This document shows positions 1 to 11,218 of a stretch of DNA of 64,000 nucleotides, piece after piece. The DNA comes from Haliclona indistincta (lineage: Eukaryota > Porifera > Demospongiae > Haplosclerida > Chalinidae). The position numbers and the translations under genes are program-made. The notes beneath the pieces are model-generated. The model saw only the letters and a list, made by a program, of their open reading frames with translations, searched no databases and was not told the origin of the DNA. Numbering within the stretch: position 1 is the stretch's first letter; each line of letters starts with the position of its first letter. The stretch covers positions 3,634,588 through 3,698,587 of the forward strand of contig OZ024785.1 in assembly GCA_964017065.1 (NCBI GenBank). Reading direction: 5' to 3'.

Positions 1-792
1 CTTGAACCAATGTGAATTGTATTATACTAACTACTGCAATTAAACTGGATAATATTATACATCAAAAATGTTTTGACAGCTTAAAATTCAGTATTGATGC
101 TTCTACATTATTACAGCAAACGTTTAGAGGTATGTAGCTGTCTCTGATACGCTGAATGCTTGGATTGTTGCTGTTCAAGATCGGTCCCGCCCATGATTTC
201 CAATGGTGCTTGAAGAGAGGACTTGGTGCACGGGAACCAGTCACACTAGTAACGAGCAATGTCTCGGCTAAATCCATCTCTGCCACGTCGACGATCGTAT
301 CTGATCTGATTCATACTGTACGCAAAACACACCGAATATAACAATCTTTATGTGTATAAACATTTATGCAGTGAACACGAAAGTGTAACAACGAGACAGA
401 CCTGCTCAAGACCTTTCGAATGAAGTATAAGTCGATTGCATACGTTGTTTCTACATCCAGCAACAACCGTTTTGCTGAGACAACTCGACACTACCATTGT
501 TCCAATACAGAATAGATTATGCGCATGCGCATCGAGTCTGTAATCCCTAGCTATAGCCTAGCTAACAGAGGCGGCACCATGACTCACACTATACGCTCAG
601 TGACACAGAGACAGGTCCACGGAGACAGTGACACGCACACAAGGGACTGGGTGACCCGTTATTTACTGGCAGAAAAAACCGAGGAGAAACCGAGAGAAAC
701 ATACTGTTGTAGTACAGTGTGTGACCACGCCCACATTGGTAACACCTACCAGGCCACGGCCGCGCCGCCGCGGGCCAAAATTGTTTCTTTCT
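1..792. other. Upstream flank, no confident gene
   Basis: No gene can be supported here. A minus-strand open frame (286 down to 62) begins ATG and reads MAEMDLAETLLV; it could be the first exon of a gene running off the left edge, since a possible GT donor lies near its end, but nothing in it is recognisable. The stretch around 520-780 is richer in G+C and contains short open frames without any family signature. Confidence that any part is coding is low. Confidence 0.25.
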
Positions 793-1147
793 TAGTCTAG
801 CAGCTAACCCTCCCGCCTACTGATAATTGGATGGACGGCGGAGAGGGTCTAGCAAACATTGCCATTCATAGTTTTCAACTGACCAATCAGATTCGTAATG
901 AATATCATTTTCTCCCAGGAAGAAAATGATATTCATTCTTCGTGGCTTAGTTATTATTATGAATATGATTAAACATGCAGCTGAACTAGAAGCAGTGTAT
1001 ACACACGCGGTTGGAGGCAACGCCCAGCTAATCGTAACGCAGTTTACTTCATTATTATTCATTAAAATCAATGAATGGCAATGTTTGCTAGACCCTCTCC
1101 GCCGTCCATCCAATTATCAGTAGGCGGGAGGGTTAGCTGCTAGACTA
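793..1147. mobile_element. Mutator-type MITE with 9-bp target duplication
   Basis: This is a 355-bp non-autonomous DNA transposon. Its ends are near-perfect inverted repeats of roughly 80 bp starting TAGTCTAGCAGCTAACCC. It is flanked by the exact 9-bp direct repeat TTTCTTTCT at 784-792 and 1148-1156. A 9-bp duplication with long TIRs is the signature of Mutator-like insertion. The two overlapping open frames inside are consequences of the palindrome. A related fragment (CTGACCAATCAGATTC) occurs near 37680 and again near 42833. Confidence 0.85.
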
Positions 1148-1156
1148 TTTCTTTCT

Positions 1157-1666
1157 ATGACTCTGTTATTTTTGATACAAACGGCGCGCCATATACAAGC
1201 AACGTGGCCCTTTCACGGGTTACTCACGGTCACCAGACTTTGGAGGTTTTTGCCAGGATCATCAGTCCAACAGAATCGTCGTCCGATCGTAGATGACACA
1301 CAGCAGCTCTGCTGCGGATCGACACCATACTGTGCTCTAGCTAGCACTCAATTTATCGTGATTACTGATTAAGTTCTGTTCATATGTTGCAATGTTACGA
1401 CCGGTATGACTTGTCCTGAGGCTTTCAGTGAATTGAGACCGATCAGGTAGATAAGTAAGTTGCTACATTTTATATAATAATAATAATAATGTTTGATTTG
1501 ATTGCTCTGTGCTATTTTTAGTATCATTACGATTTAATCGTCACATGACTAATAGCCATGTGGATTGGTCACGTGCGGCACAACTTAGATTCTCTTCGCG
1601 GTCGCGCGAAGCAGCTTCAGCAAGCAAGTGTTACGACCGCATAGCTTCAGCCAGCGCCAGCGTAAA
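1157..1666. other. Presumed 5' region of receptor R1
   Basis: Non-coding by inspection. It contains a short AT microsatellite (about 1471-1490, TAATAATAATAAT) and a G+C-richer patch (1560-1660) directly before the R1 start codon, which may hold the promoter and 5' UTR. No TATA box or initiator can be assigned with confidence. Confidence 0.3.
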
Positions 1667-4600
1667 ATGCGTAAAATGACTTTTGTCTTCGTTTGTGTCA
1701 TCCTTTGTATAATAGGTTTGTCTTGCGTACAGCTGACTGTATATGTGCATTGTTTTCTTGCCGGAGCGATGTTATTTCCATTTTCACGTATGTTCTCTTT
1801 CACTAGCGACGACTGCAGCGAATGGTCCAGTGTCAGTGAGCGTACTAATTGGAGATAATGCTTTGTTCAACTGTAATGGTAGTGGTGACACTATAGCATG
1901 GACGGTGGATGGATTAATAGCAACTGATTCTAGTATTGCTGATCGAGGCATTGTTCAAAGTATCAAGACATCGTCAGGCACAGTACAGTCCACTCTCACT
2001 GTACCAGCAACACTAGTGAACAATGGAACTACTGTACAGTGTGTGATCTATCCTGATGAGGTGACCAGTAACAATGCTACACTGACTGTTCTTCCTGGTG
2101 AGTATAGTACTGTACCAATAGTTACACATTAATTAATTCAGATATATACAGGTATTGGTCCAGTTGTCAATGTGAGGTTCACTCCATCATTCAGTGCTGT
2201 ACTGTGGGATCCTCCAGCAACTGCTGGTGTACTCAGTGGTCTCTCCTATATAGTGATTGTGATGAACAACAACACCGATCAAGTGATTGTCAGTGACACT
2301 ACCACCAACACCAGCTATCTACTACCAGTTCTTGAATCGTGCCAGTACTACACAGCTAATATGACAACATTCTCATCTCAGCATCATAGTGAGAGTGTGG
2401 TTACTGGACAGAGAACACCAGGAGGTGAATTTGATTTGTAGTCAGCTATAAATTTGCATTTTGTTTTGGATGTCGACACGATTATTTTTATGAACATGCC
2501 TATTTTATCATTAAGACCAGGTGCATGTGCACAACAGGCAGCAATGTCCATTGTTGTATATAGTGTGTGAAAGCACTCAGTGCATATCAATTAAAATGCT
2601 AGAGACAGCTCTGCGTGCTATCACACCAAAAAGCCTTAGATTTGAGGCTAGATGGCAGCACATTATGGAGAAGCGTGAGCGCACGTGTGTGTGTTTATGA
2701 TAACTGAACCTATTTATCTATAGTGTATTTCAACCTGGCAATGGTGTCAGTAGCTGTAATCAGTCAAAACTCTACCCATTCTGCTATAACTCTTTTTATA
2801 GACATACTAGTGAGTATATATACTATTCTATCTTATTTTCTAATAATATTTTCATCTATAGAAAGCCAATTTAATGGTCATTTGTCCAGAACAAAAATTG
2901 ATCTTGATGACCTATTCAATAACAAACAGCTCAAATAAAACTTTACATCCAATAGTGAACATAACGCAAACTGGAGTGATACCTTACACAGTCTATGTAA
3001 GGAAAGAATGTCATTGTGCATTTGACATTATGATTGTTGGTGCTGATAAAGTAAAGACAGTTCTATTCAGTAAGTCATGACTAGTTGATGTTGTGTTTAA
3101 TCTGGTCATACTGTGACAGGTTCCTATAATGTTCAAGACTGTGATGTATCCAGTGACCAGCACACTAGCTCCATACTAGTGGAGTGTACATTTGCCATCA
3201 ATTCAACAGCACCAGGGATTGTAGTGATACAAGATGACCAGAGTCAATATACCATCAACAAGACACTGCAGAGACTGCTACAGGATAGTGATAAAGGATC
3301 TGTCAACATTACTGGTCTACCAGCAGGAGAATATAGTGTGAGAGTGTATGACAACAGTCCAGCTACTGAAAGCACTATTGCTGCATATCAGCATTCTCAG
3401 TTAATACACATTATGAGACATACTGATCCTGGTATTTCTCTCTCATCTGCAATACTCCCATCAGGTACTGTACATGTATAAATTTACTGCTACGATGTTT
3501 TTACATTCTCTAGCTTCCTCTACAATCCTATCAAGTTCAATTATTGTTGTGTTGATCAACAGTGTCACTCCTAGTGGGGAATCAACAGGTTAGTATGACG
3601 TTTGTGATAGTAGATCATGTATAGTATTGTTTTATGTTTATTGTACCCCACCACACCCAAAGATCAAAGGAAAATGGCATGGTATATATCTCATATACCC
3701 AGGGAAATATGGATATTTTCCAGGATATTAAAGTTAAACCTGGCCAATATGGATATTTTCCAGGAAGTGGCAAAGTGGCACTAGTCCCTTGTCCACACCT
3801 GCCCACCCGGCGAAAGTGCGTGCAGCTTTATACCCCACAAAATAGCAGATACTAGTGGGCCATCGTCAATAAATTATCAATAAATTTTTGGCGCACGTGT
3901 TAACCTTTGGGAAAGGTCAGCCAGCATTGCTGCCTGAAAGCCAAGTTACCGTGCGTTTTAGCTGCACAAAAGTTGACGCCAGGCTTCGTTTGTCGCCCAA
4001 CTTGAACACGGGCGTTCGCCATTATAGACCTGGCGAGTGTGCGCTTGGAGGCGAGTGCCCTGGGCTCCCATCGCTCGCAGATCTTCGCTTACAAGCTACA
4101 GAACAGCTCGTAGATCTTCCCTTACAAGCTACAGAACAGCTACAGCAGCTACAAACACCACAAGAAGACTGGTGGTTGGGTACAAGTCAGTTAACTCCCG
4201 GTCTCTTCGGCGATCGGGATAATACCTCGGTGGTTAATTATGCCATCCTCGGGCTCCGCCCTCGGACAGCATAATTAACCACCTCGGTATATATCCCGTA
4301 TCGCCTCAGAGACCGGGAGTTAACTATTACTTATTAATTTTTGGTATACTATAGGCAACACTGCTGTTACCACTGCTATAGTAGTAGCAGCAGTAGCAGG
4401 AGTAGCAGTGGTGTTTATTATAGTGGTGTTGGTTATCATTTTGGTATTGCATAGTTGCAGAAGAAAGAGCAGGCCAGGTATGCCATTGTCACCTACTGTG
4501 TCGTAATTTTATACAGCCCTTTGATATTTACAGTTTCGGTACGGAGAATAGCTGTCATTGAGTGTGTCCCTTGTTTTAGGAGAGAAAGTTTACAGGTGAG

Positions 4601-6739
4601 AATAAATGCATACTAGTAAGCAAGTGACAAATAGTGCATGCATTAATATATGTAATGAACTATGAATTTCTCCCACTTTCATGACCTAATACCTTATTTG
4701 TTGAATAAAAACAGGGGTGCTATTCATCTCAGTATTAATATTCCCATTTAAATGACTAATTAGCTATTATTGTTTTGCAATATCATTATGTATTTACTTT
4801 GATAGGAGGCTCCTCCAAGTTCTCTAGTAGCAGTGTTCGAAAACAATCCACCTACTCGACTCAAAGTTGAGGTGAGTAATAATTTTTTATGATTGTAGGT
4901 AAATGTGTGCTTCAATATCAGCACAGAATAAGCAACATTTCTGTCTCACTCCAGCTACCTGTTAAACGATCTGATAGTACTGAGAAACAAATTGACATCA
5001 CTGTGACAAAACAGTCTGAGGAGAGCAAGGTCAGTATCAGTCATGTTGTCATGTTGTGTAATCCATAGTGTGTACATGTAGCCTCAAGTACAACCTTCTC
5101 CACCAGCTCCTTCTCGGCCTAATAAACCAACAAATATCAGTAAACAAACTAACAACATTGTGAGTTTAGCAAATAAAAAGATTACATCGATGCTGTGTTG
5201 TAACTTTCATGTTCAATGCTGGGGAATCTCAAGGCGTCTGATGATGGCTATGTCATGCTGTGTCTATTGCATAATTACAATGTGTGTCAGCTGTTGCTTC
5301 TAGCGCAGGTGGGAGGGAGCTTCAAGCACAGTATTTTTTTAATCCTTAGCCATCCATGATTAAATTCCTCAGTATTTTTTCTGGTGTACATGTACATGAT
5401 AATATTTTTAACATTTTTCCTCATCAAGATGCGGTACCTGTTTTTACGATGTCTCCATTTTTACACAGAGCATGGGTACCTCTAAAGACACATGGAATAA
5501 GGAATTATTTAAAGCTAATAGTTCTCAGTCACATTCTCATGGGTCTATAACTAAGGTATAATCACCTTTGGTATTACATGTACTTTTACTGTATTTTCAT
5601 TTGATACAGTCCGAAGCACACTATGCTGATCACAGGGACTCTACTAGCACAACAGCCTCTCCTTCTACTGGAGAACTAAATAACCTTGACATGATGGTCA
5701 GTGAATTAAACATTATTGTAGGTGTTACTGTGTGTTAACACAGAATGCTTTACATGATTTATGTAATGCAATAATTATTAGGGAGGTAGGGATGAATGGA
5801 AAACGAGGTGGCGGCTACAATACAATGAATTAGCATTTAAATGCTGATATTTTGCATGTTGGTGAATTTTATATGTCCAAAGACACTTATCCTGCTCTCT
5901 GGCATTTTTCCTCATCTAGATGCTGTACCTATTCTACTTGTTTTTTAAGGTTACGGGATACACTACACCCACTCAGAAATGGTTGCCTGAAAGAAACACT
6001 CGTAGCATCGCGCATGTTGGTTTGGCTGAACAAAGCATTGCATATCCAGTCAGAGCAAAGACTGCACTTTGTCATGTTCATGCATACACTTGAAAATTTG
6101 CTTTGACAAGCTTTTCGAGTGTATGCGTGAACATAACTCGGCAACTAAAGCTGATATCAAAAAAAAGATCTGTCAGTCCCTAGATAACTAAGCTGTCTAG
6201 CTGCATGCCAAGTCTAGTCGTGCGACAGAGTGCCCACAACCAAAATTTCGATTTCTTAGTCGACAAAGCTGCTTGTTGCTTCGTGCTCTTCGTAACACAC
6301 GATGGTAGCGCATCTAGCCACTGTTTTGGATATGCGATGCTTTGTTCAGCCAAACCAACAAGCGCGATGCTACGAGTGTTTTTTTCAGGCAACAATTTAC
6401 TGCTTGCTCGTGATTGTGCGTGGTGTATCCGTAACTCTAATAACATGTGGAATAAGGAATTATTAATGAATGATAGTTATCAGTCACATTCTTCACAATC
6501 TAGACAAAATTAATTGGTACATGTATAATCGTTTTAGTGGATGGATCCAAACAACTTGATTATTTGTTTGGGCTGATAAAGATAATATCATTGGTCTATA
6601 ACTAAGGCATCATCACCTTTGGTATTACATGTACTTTTACTGTATTTTACAGTCCGAAGCACACTATGCTGATCACAGGGACTCTACTAGCACAACAGCC
6701 TCTCCTCCTACTGGAGAACTAAATAACCTTGACATGATG
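1667..6739 (+). CDS. Receptor R1: Ig + FN3-like ectodomain, membrane helix, long tail
   Basis: Fourteen exons join in a single open frame of 635 codons. They are 1667-1715, 1807-2097, 2152-2424, 2724-2809, 2862-3069, 3120-3464, 3514-3588, 4355-4477, 4534-4595, 4806-4871, 4955-5029, 5082-5159, 5469-5555 and 5610-5696. Exon 1 is a signal peptide (MRKMTFVFVCVILCIIG). Exon 2 is an Ig-like domain (Cys of ALFNC, Trp of IAW, Cys of TTVQC). Exon 3 is FN3-like (LWDPP, CQYYTAN). Exons 4-5 and 6 are two further modules, exon 7 a Ser/Thr stalk, and exon 8 a helix of about 24 residues (AIVVAAVAGVAVVFIIVVLV) followed by basic residues. The tail is Pro/Ser/Thr-rich; its only paralogue-like tyrosine motif is HYADH. 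Exons 13-14 are duplicated downstream (about 6443-6600 and 6653-6739). I found no final stop exon on the main path, so the 3' end is uncertain. Function as a cell-surface recognition receptor is inferred from architecture. Confidence 0.75.
3705..3770. repeat. Short tandem duplication in R1 intron 7
   Basis: The string AATATGGATATTTTCCAGGA occurs twice in direct orientation, about 40 bp apart, inside the intron between the stalk exon and the membrane exon of R1. Confidence 0.6.
4190..4324. mobile_element. Short foldback element
   Basis: A near-complete hairpin of about 135 bp. The arms start GTTAACTCCCGGTCTC and the apex reads CCTCGGGCTCCGCCCTCGG. It sits in R1 intron 7, just upstream of the membrane exon. 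It looks like a small foldback MITE; no clear target duplication was seen. Confidence 0.7.
5779..6442. mobile_element. Degenerate repeat plus inverted repeat inside R1 tail duplication
   Basis: The left part (5779-5925) is a decayed copy of the composite repeat found intact at 13171, 14552 and 30677 (shared GTGGCGGCTACAATACAATG and the following 100 bp). It is followed by an inverted repeat: 5955-6040 and about 6330-6435 are reverse complements (core GCATCGCGCATGTTGGTTTG versus its complement). The same core recurs at 59119. This insertion separates the original R1 tail exons from their duplicate. Confidence 0.6.
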
Positions 6740-7402
6740 GTCAGTGAATTAAACATTATTGTAGGTGATACTGTGTGTTGACTCAGAGTGCTTTTGATTT
6801 ATGTAATGCAATAATAATTATTATAATTATGGGGTGTATTCGGATCCACATATCATGAGACTGGTGCCATAAAGCTCACAACCCACCTGTTATGTTATAG
6901 AACTTTCGTTTCATGGCTCCGATCGCGAGTCGTGGCTTGATTTGTTTACCTTTAGTAACTGTTGCTGGCAATCTGAAGACAAAACTGTTCAAAATTGGCC
7001 GCCTCCAGGTCTGTACAATCGATTTGAACTGCAGGGTAACCCAGTGGGCCTGAAGCAATTGTGCAAACATGCTACTTGTAGCACTGCGCTTCACTCATGT
7101 GCTGACACGCCTAGTAACCAGACTCTATGTGGCTTCAGATGAAATCAACTTATGATTTCATTTCAACTGCATTATACATGTATGCATGCAGATACTGTAG
7201 CTAATACTCCATCAAGGCATCAGCACCTATTGTGCTTTATTCTTCAGTGGCACTAATGTGATTGGATAGAAGTCACGGGATAAAATATTTATAGCACCTT
7301 AGCTAATATTAAGTTATGCATTACATCATCTTGAACATGTATAATACTTAAGTTTGTAGCCCAGGAAGCTCGAAGATCAAAGGCATCACTAGTGGTATAT
7401 AT
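6740..7402. other. Intergenic, nothing assigned
   Basis: Short open frames on both strands in 6876-7142 overlap and show no family motif. The stretch may be relict repeat DNA; no gene is supported. Confidence 0.3.
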
Positions 7403-8017
7403 TGTTACGACCTGATTCACAACCTTCGACCCGCTTCGAAACCGGTCGACCGGTTTCAAAGCGGGTTAGCTGCGCGCCGGATTCAAAGCTGGTTAGGGTG
7501 CGGGCATGCTTAATGCTTAAGTAAGTGCGCGTGTATTGCCATATTGTTCTTTGCTTCCATGTACATATTGTCATGTGTGAAGAAGAAACCGTGACATGTT
7601 TCTATGGGTTATAGCACAGTCTGATTGTTAAAAACAACTGTAGCATGCACACAACATTTCTTGCTGTACTGCGTTGCTGAACCACTCGTAACGGCGTTCC
7701 TGTCAATTTAGCAGGTAGGCTTGCTGTGCTGCGATGCTAAACAACTTTACAACGACGCTCCTGTCGATGATTGTAGTAGCACATGATGCTCTAAAATGCC
7801 GCAGTGGACACTTTTCAGTCTTGCTGCGCTGCACTGAGCTATAATCGTGACGGCGCTCCTGCTATTATAGCTATTTAGGTTCTGTCGATCTAGCATGCAG
7901 GTGCGCACCCTGAAGCATTGAAACGGTAGCAGTTTTAAAACGGGCCAATTGAGTTATGTGGTTGTAAATCGGGTTAACCGGCTTCGATACCGGCAGCCGA
8001 CTTCAAAATAGGTAACA
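7403..8017. mobile_element. TIR element, diverged copy of the one at 41216
   Basis: Begins TGTTACGACCTGATTCACAA and shares long blocks with 41216-41883, including CTGCGTTGCTGAAC, CGTAACGGCGTTCCTGTCAA and TAGCATGCAGGTG. Its right end is decayed, ending GGTAACA. The 5-bp sequence TATAT precedes (7398-7402) and follows (8018-8022), a possible target duplication. A GCTTCGAA-rich palindromic cluster sits near each end. It has no coding capacity. Confidence 0.65.
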
Positions 8018-8029
8018 TATATCCCATTC

Positions 8030-8466
8030 CACTGCAGTGCAGATCCCAGGGCAATATATATATCCCCAGAAAGTCACACTCACTTCCTGGGGGATATATT
8101 TATATTCCTCAGGAAGTCAGCTGACTTCAAAAAGTTACCTCCCACTTACCCTTTCCATAAGTAAGGCAGAGAGGCTGGCTTCATATAGAGTAAAGCCAGA
8201 CTTGCTGTTGTCGAGATTGCGGTGGTTTTATCTCCCATACAGCGTTTTATACAGCGTTTTTCAGGAAAGTTGCATTCAAAGTGCAATGTGAAATGTCATG
8301 ACGTGAGAAGTTGTCCAATCAGATTTCTTTGGTCATGTGGTCAGGCGCGTGATAGTAGCAATGATGCCACGTTTTCACAGGCCACAGGATTGCTGTTGCG
8401 AAGACTTCAAGCCGCGGGTTTACCGATACAGCTACAGTGCTGTGTTGTATCGTGAAACAACTCGGC
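8030..8466. other. Intergenic with small hairpins
   Basis: Contains an imperfect hairpin near 8040-8120 (CCCAGAAAGTCAC / TTCCTGGGGGATATAT). The overlapping open frames at 8037-8455 carry no recognisable motif. No gene is supported. Confidence 0.3.
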
Positions 8467-8586
8467 TCACAGTTGAGGTACAGTATGGACATAAAGCAGC
8501 TCAGCAATAGTTTTGCACTTCAACCCCTTATAAAGACGAAGACACAGAATTCTCCAATGTAGATCAGCTGAAAAGGGTTTTGGCAT
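8467..8586 (-). pseudogene. Tc1/mariner-type transposase N-terminal fragment
   Basis: Read on the minus strand from ATG at 8586, the 39-residue peptide contains FSADLHWRILCLRL followed by LKCKTIAELLYV. This resembles the helix-turn-helix start of IS630/Tc1/mariner transposases (S-A/T-D-L-R-W-R-I, then K-x-I-A). The frame ends after about 40 residues with no catalytic DDE domain, so it is a truncated relic. Assignment is by pattern recognition only. Confidence 0.45.
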
Positions 8587-8739
8587 CTTTACTAGACTAT
8601 AACCATAGATAACTACATCTACTAGAGAATTTATCACGTGATATGCCACAAAAGTATCACGTGACAGATGAACAATCGCTAATTTAGATGCTGCAATGCT
8701 CCTGAAAAACGCTGCAACACTAAAGTTTCCTGACACTAG

Positions 8740-9570
8740 TGGGACTCAAATAGTGTTAAAAATGGCATCTTGAATTTGTGTGCAACAGCCATAATCATGT
8801 AAAGGAACTACTATAATAAATGCTGTACTTAAAACTAAAAGCATGACTAAATTTGGAGCGTGAACCAAGCTAGCTGGGAGGGCCAAGCTTAAGCTTAGCA
8901 AAGTCGAGCCAGGATGCCGATGGTGACAAACGGCACCGGTGACAGGCAAAGTTGTCGGTAAGAATGGCTAGACAAACTACTACAACCTAGGTTTGTAAAG
9001 CCTGTTAAGCTGGCAACTACGTAACTAAAGCAGGACACACGTATGGCACAGCAGGGTTTACCTTTGCTGTCAGCCAGTCTTGCTGTTGGATCATGGTTGG
9101 ATCTTAGAGCTTCCTGAGCTACGAAATGGTTAACCCATGGATTCCTCAGCAATACGGAACCCACATAATTATTACCCACATAATTATTGTTTTGTATGAG
9201 TTCAACCAGAGTTCAACCAAATTTATCTTCTTGAAATGGTATGGGAGTGGCCTGGGTCTGTGCTGTTTGTCGAAACTGAGAATTAGTGAGTACTTCTTTC
9301 TAACATGCATGCTAACTTGCATCAGTTTGAATGAATAATTAAAATTTATTAAAGGCTCAGATGCGTTAGTCCCATTCTAAATGCATATCAGCTAGGTTTA
9401 GGTCTTATTACTGAACTGTTCGAGATACAGTTTAGTTTAATAAACTTTTTTATCAAATGCTTACAGGGATGCTACCAAAATGAAAATAAATGCTGGCCAG
9501 TCAAACTTACTTCTAGTCACTTTTGTACATGACTTGCAAAGATAACTGACCCAGACCATACCCTCTTTAG
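8740..9570. other. Intergenic, nothing assigned
   Basis: No gene supported. Minus-strand open frames (8746-9179) have no motif. A direct doublet ACCCACATAATTATT occurs at about 9160-9190. Confidence 0.3.
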
Positions 9571-10394
9571 AAAATTAAAAAGATTTCTATCGAAATCAAA
9601 AGGATGTAGGGTTGTGAAATCTACCACTGGTCAACAATGCAAACTAACAAGAAACAAGCATGGAATGGTAACACGATTGACTTGCTAACAGACCATAGAT
9701 CCCTACATCAGTGGCTGCTGTGGTTGGCCATAGCTAGTTCGGCTAGTTGCTGTTTACTTGACACCTGACGTGCATTCAGCTTGTGACAGCTTATGTACAG
9801 CCACTGATCATAGTGTAGGGATCTATGGTCTGTTAGCAAGTCAATCGTGTTACCTTGTTTCTTGTTAGTTTGCATTGTTGAACAGTGGTAGATTTCACAA
9901 CCCTACATCCTTTTGATTTCAATAGAAATCTTTTTAATTTTCTTGTTTGTGTCCTTTTTTCTTTTTCAGTGAAGTGCAGTTCAATATCATGCAATTACTG
10001 TCCCGTCTTTGTTTCCACCATTGGTTTGGTTTTCCTGTTGTTGATGGCTTTTCTTTATTATTAACAATTTTAAACTTGTAGCTAAATAATTCTTATGCTG
10101 TAGATATCAGCTCGCCTACGCATGCATGAATACAGTGCATACGAGCCCCGCCCACACTTGTTTACGGCGGTTATAATTATCTGGCAAGGCAGAATGGTGA
10201 TTCACAATCTCGAGCAATCTCCTTGCTACTGTAGGGGCAACGCCAGATAACAGATTTAAGTGTCTTTGGACGTATAAAATTCATCACCAGGCGAAATATC
10301 AGCGTTTGATCATGAACGCTAATACATTGTATGTAGCCGCCATCTTGTTTTCTCGTTCAACCCTACATAGGGAGGCACGGTAGTGCCTCCCTAA
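9571..10394 (-). mobile_element. Composite repeat copy 1 (reverse orientation)
   Basis: This is a reverse-oriented copy of the repeat at 13171, 14552 and 30677. It ends with the palindrome AGGGAGGCACGGTAGTGCCT (10369 onward) and the conserved CCGCCATCTTGTTTTCTCGT. Its inner end carries the foldback module (about 9571-9946), whose arms contain AAAAAGATTTCTATCGAAAT and its complement. It has no coding capacity. Confidence 0.8.
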
Positions 10395-11218
10395 TAATGC
10401 AAGTCTTAAACCTGGAGATGGAAGGGGAAGTTTGAAGAGACATTAATAATGTAACAAGAAATTGAAAAGATTTCTAATGAAATCAAAAGGATGTGAGAAA
10501 TCTACCACTGGTCCACAATGTAAACCAACAAGTAAATAACACGGAATGATAACACGATGCCTAGTCAAAGTTTGGAGTTTTAGGGTTAGCGTTTCTTCAA
10601 GTGTCCTGGTTAGTGTTTTTCTCAGTTTAATCTGAATTTACTCATAATTAGGATCAAAAGGTCTCTCAGGCATTGTCCTTCTGAAAGGATATGTAAAGCC
10701 ATCGTCAACTTAGCATTCACCTTGAGTTAGCCACAACACATATAATGAGGGAGTAAATTTATTTGAAAACACTCCAAGTCAATAATATCTTCATTTTCTG
10801 TTTGTTGTTTACTCTGATGAGTATAACACTAGCAACAAAGCAATCACCATCATAATTATTCCCAGCTAACAACACCAGCACAACTACTGAATATAGTGCA
10901 AATGGGATTGTTATAATACACTCTAGAATAGCAATTTTGTAACAACTGTGAAGAGTTTTACTTTCATTGATCATTGTTATTAGTCGATACTCAGTGTGCA
11001 TGTGTGCTGTTGTTAGATAATACACATGGATAATACTATAGTGAAAGCATGGAACGACCACTCCTTCTAACTGTTTACTTTCATTATAATTATGATAGTT
11101 TACACTGTATGCATGTGTGGTGTTGTTAGATATACACATGGATAATACTGGGTTGGTCTATAGTGAAGCCATGGACCTCCTGCAGTCTAGTGTTGAAGCA
11201 AGATTCAGGGAGCTTTAA
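10395..11218. other. Upstream flank of R2 with a local duplication
   Basis: A fragment of the foldback arm recurs at 10455-10560. A sequence containing ATGGATAATACT and GTTGTTAGAT is present twice (about 10985-11050 and 11098-11172) as a diverged direct duplication just before the R2 start. The minus-strand open frame across 10759-11139 shows no motif. Confidence 0.4.

Noticed and set aside
817..1123. Overlapping open frames on both strands sharing a C-terminus
   Set aside because: They lie in the two arms of the MITE at 793-1147 and mirror each other.
8746..9179. Minus-strand open frames as a gene
   Set aside because: No motif, no convincing splice sites and overlapping frames; left as intergenic.
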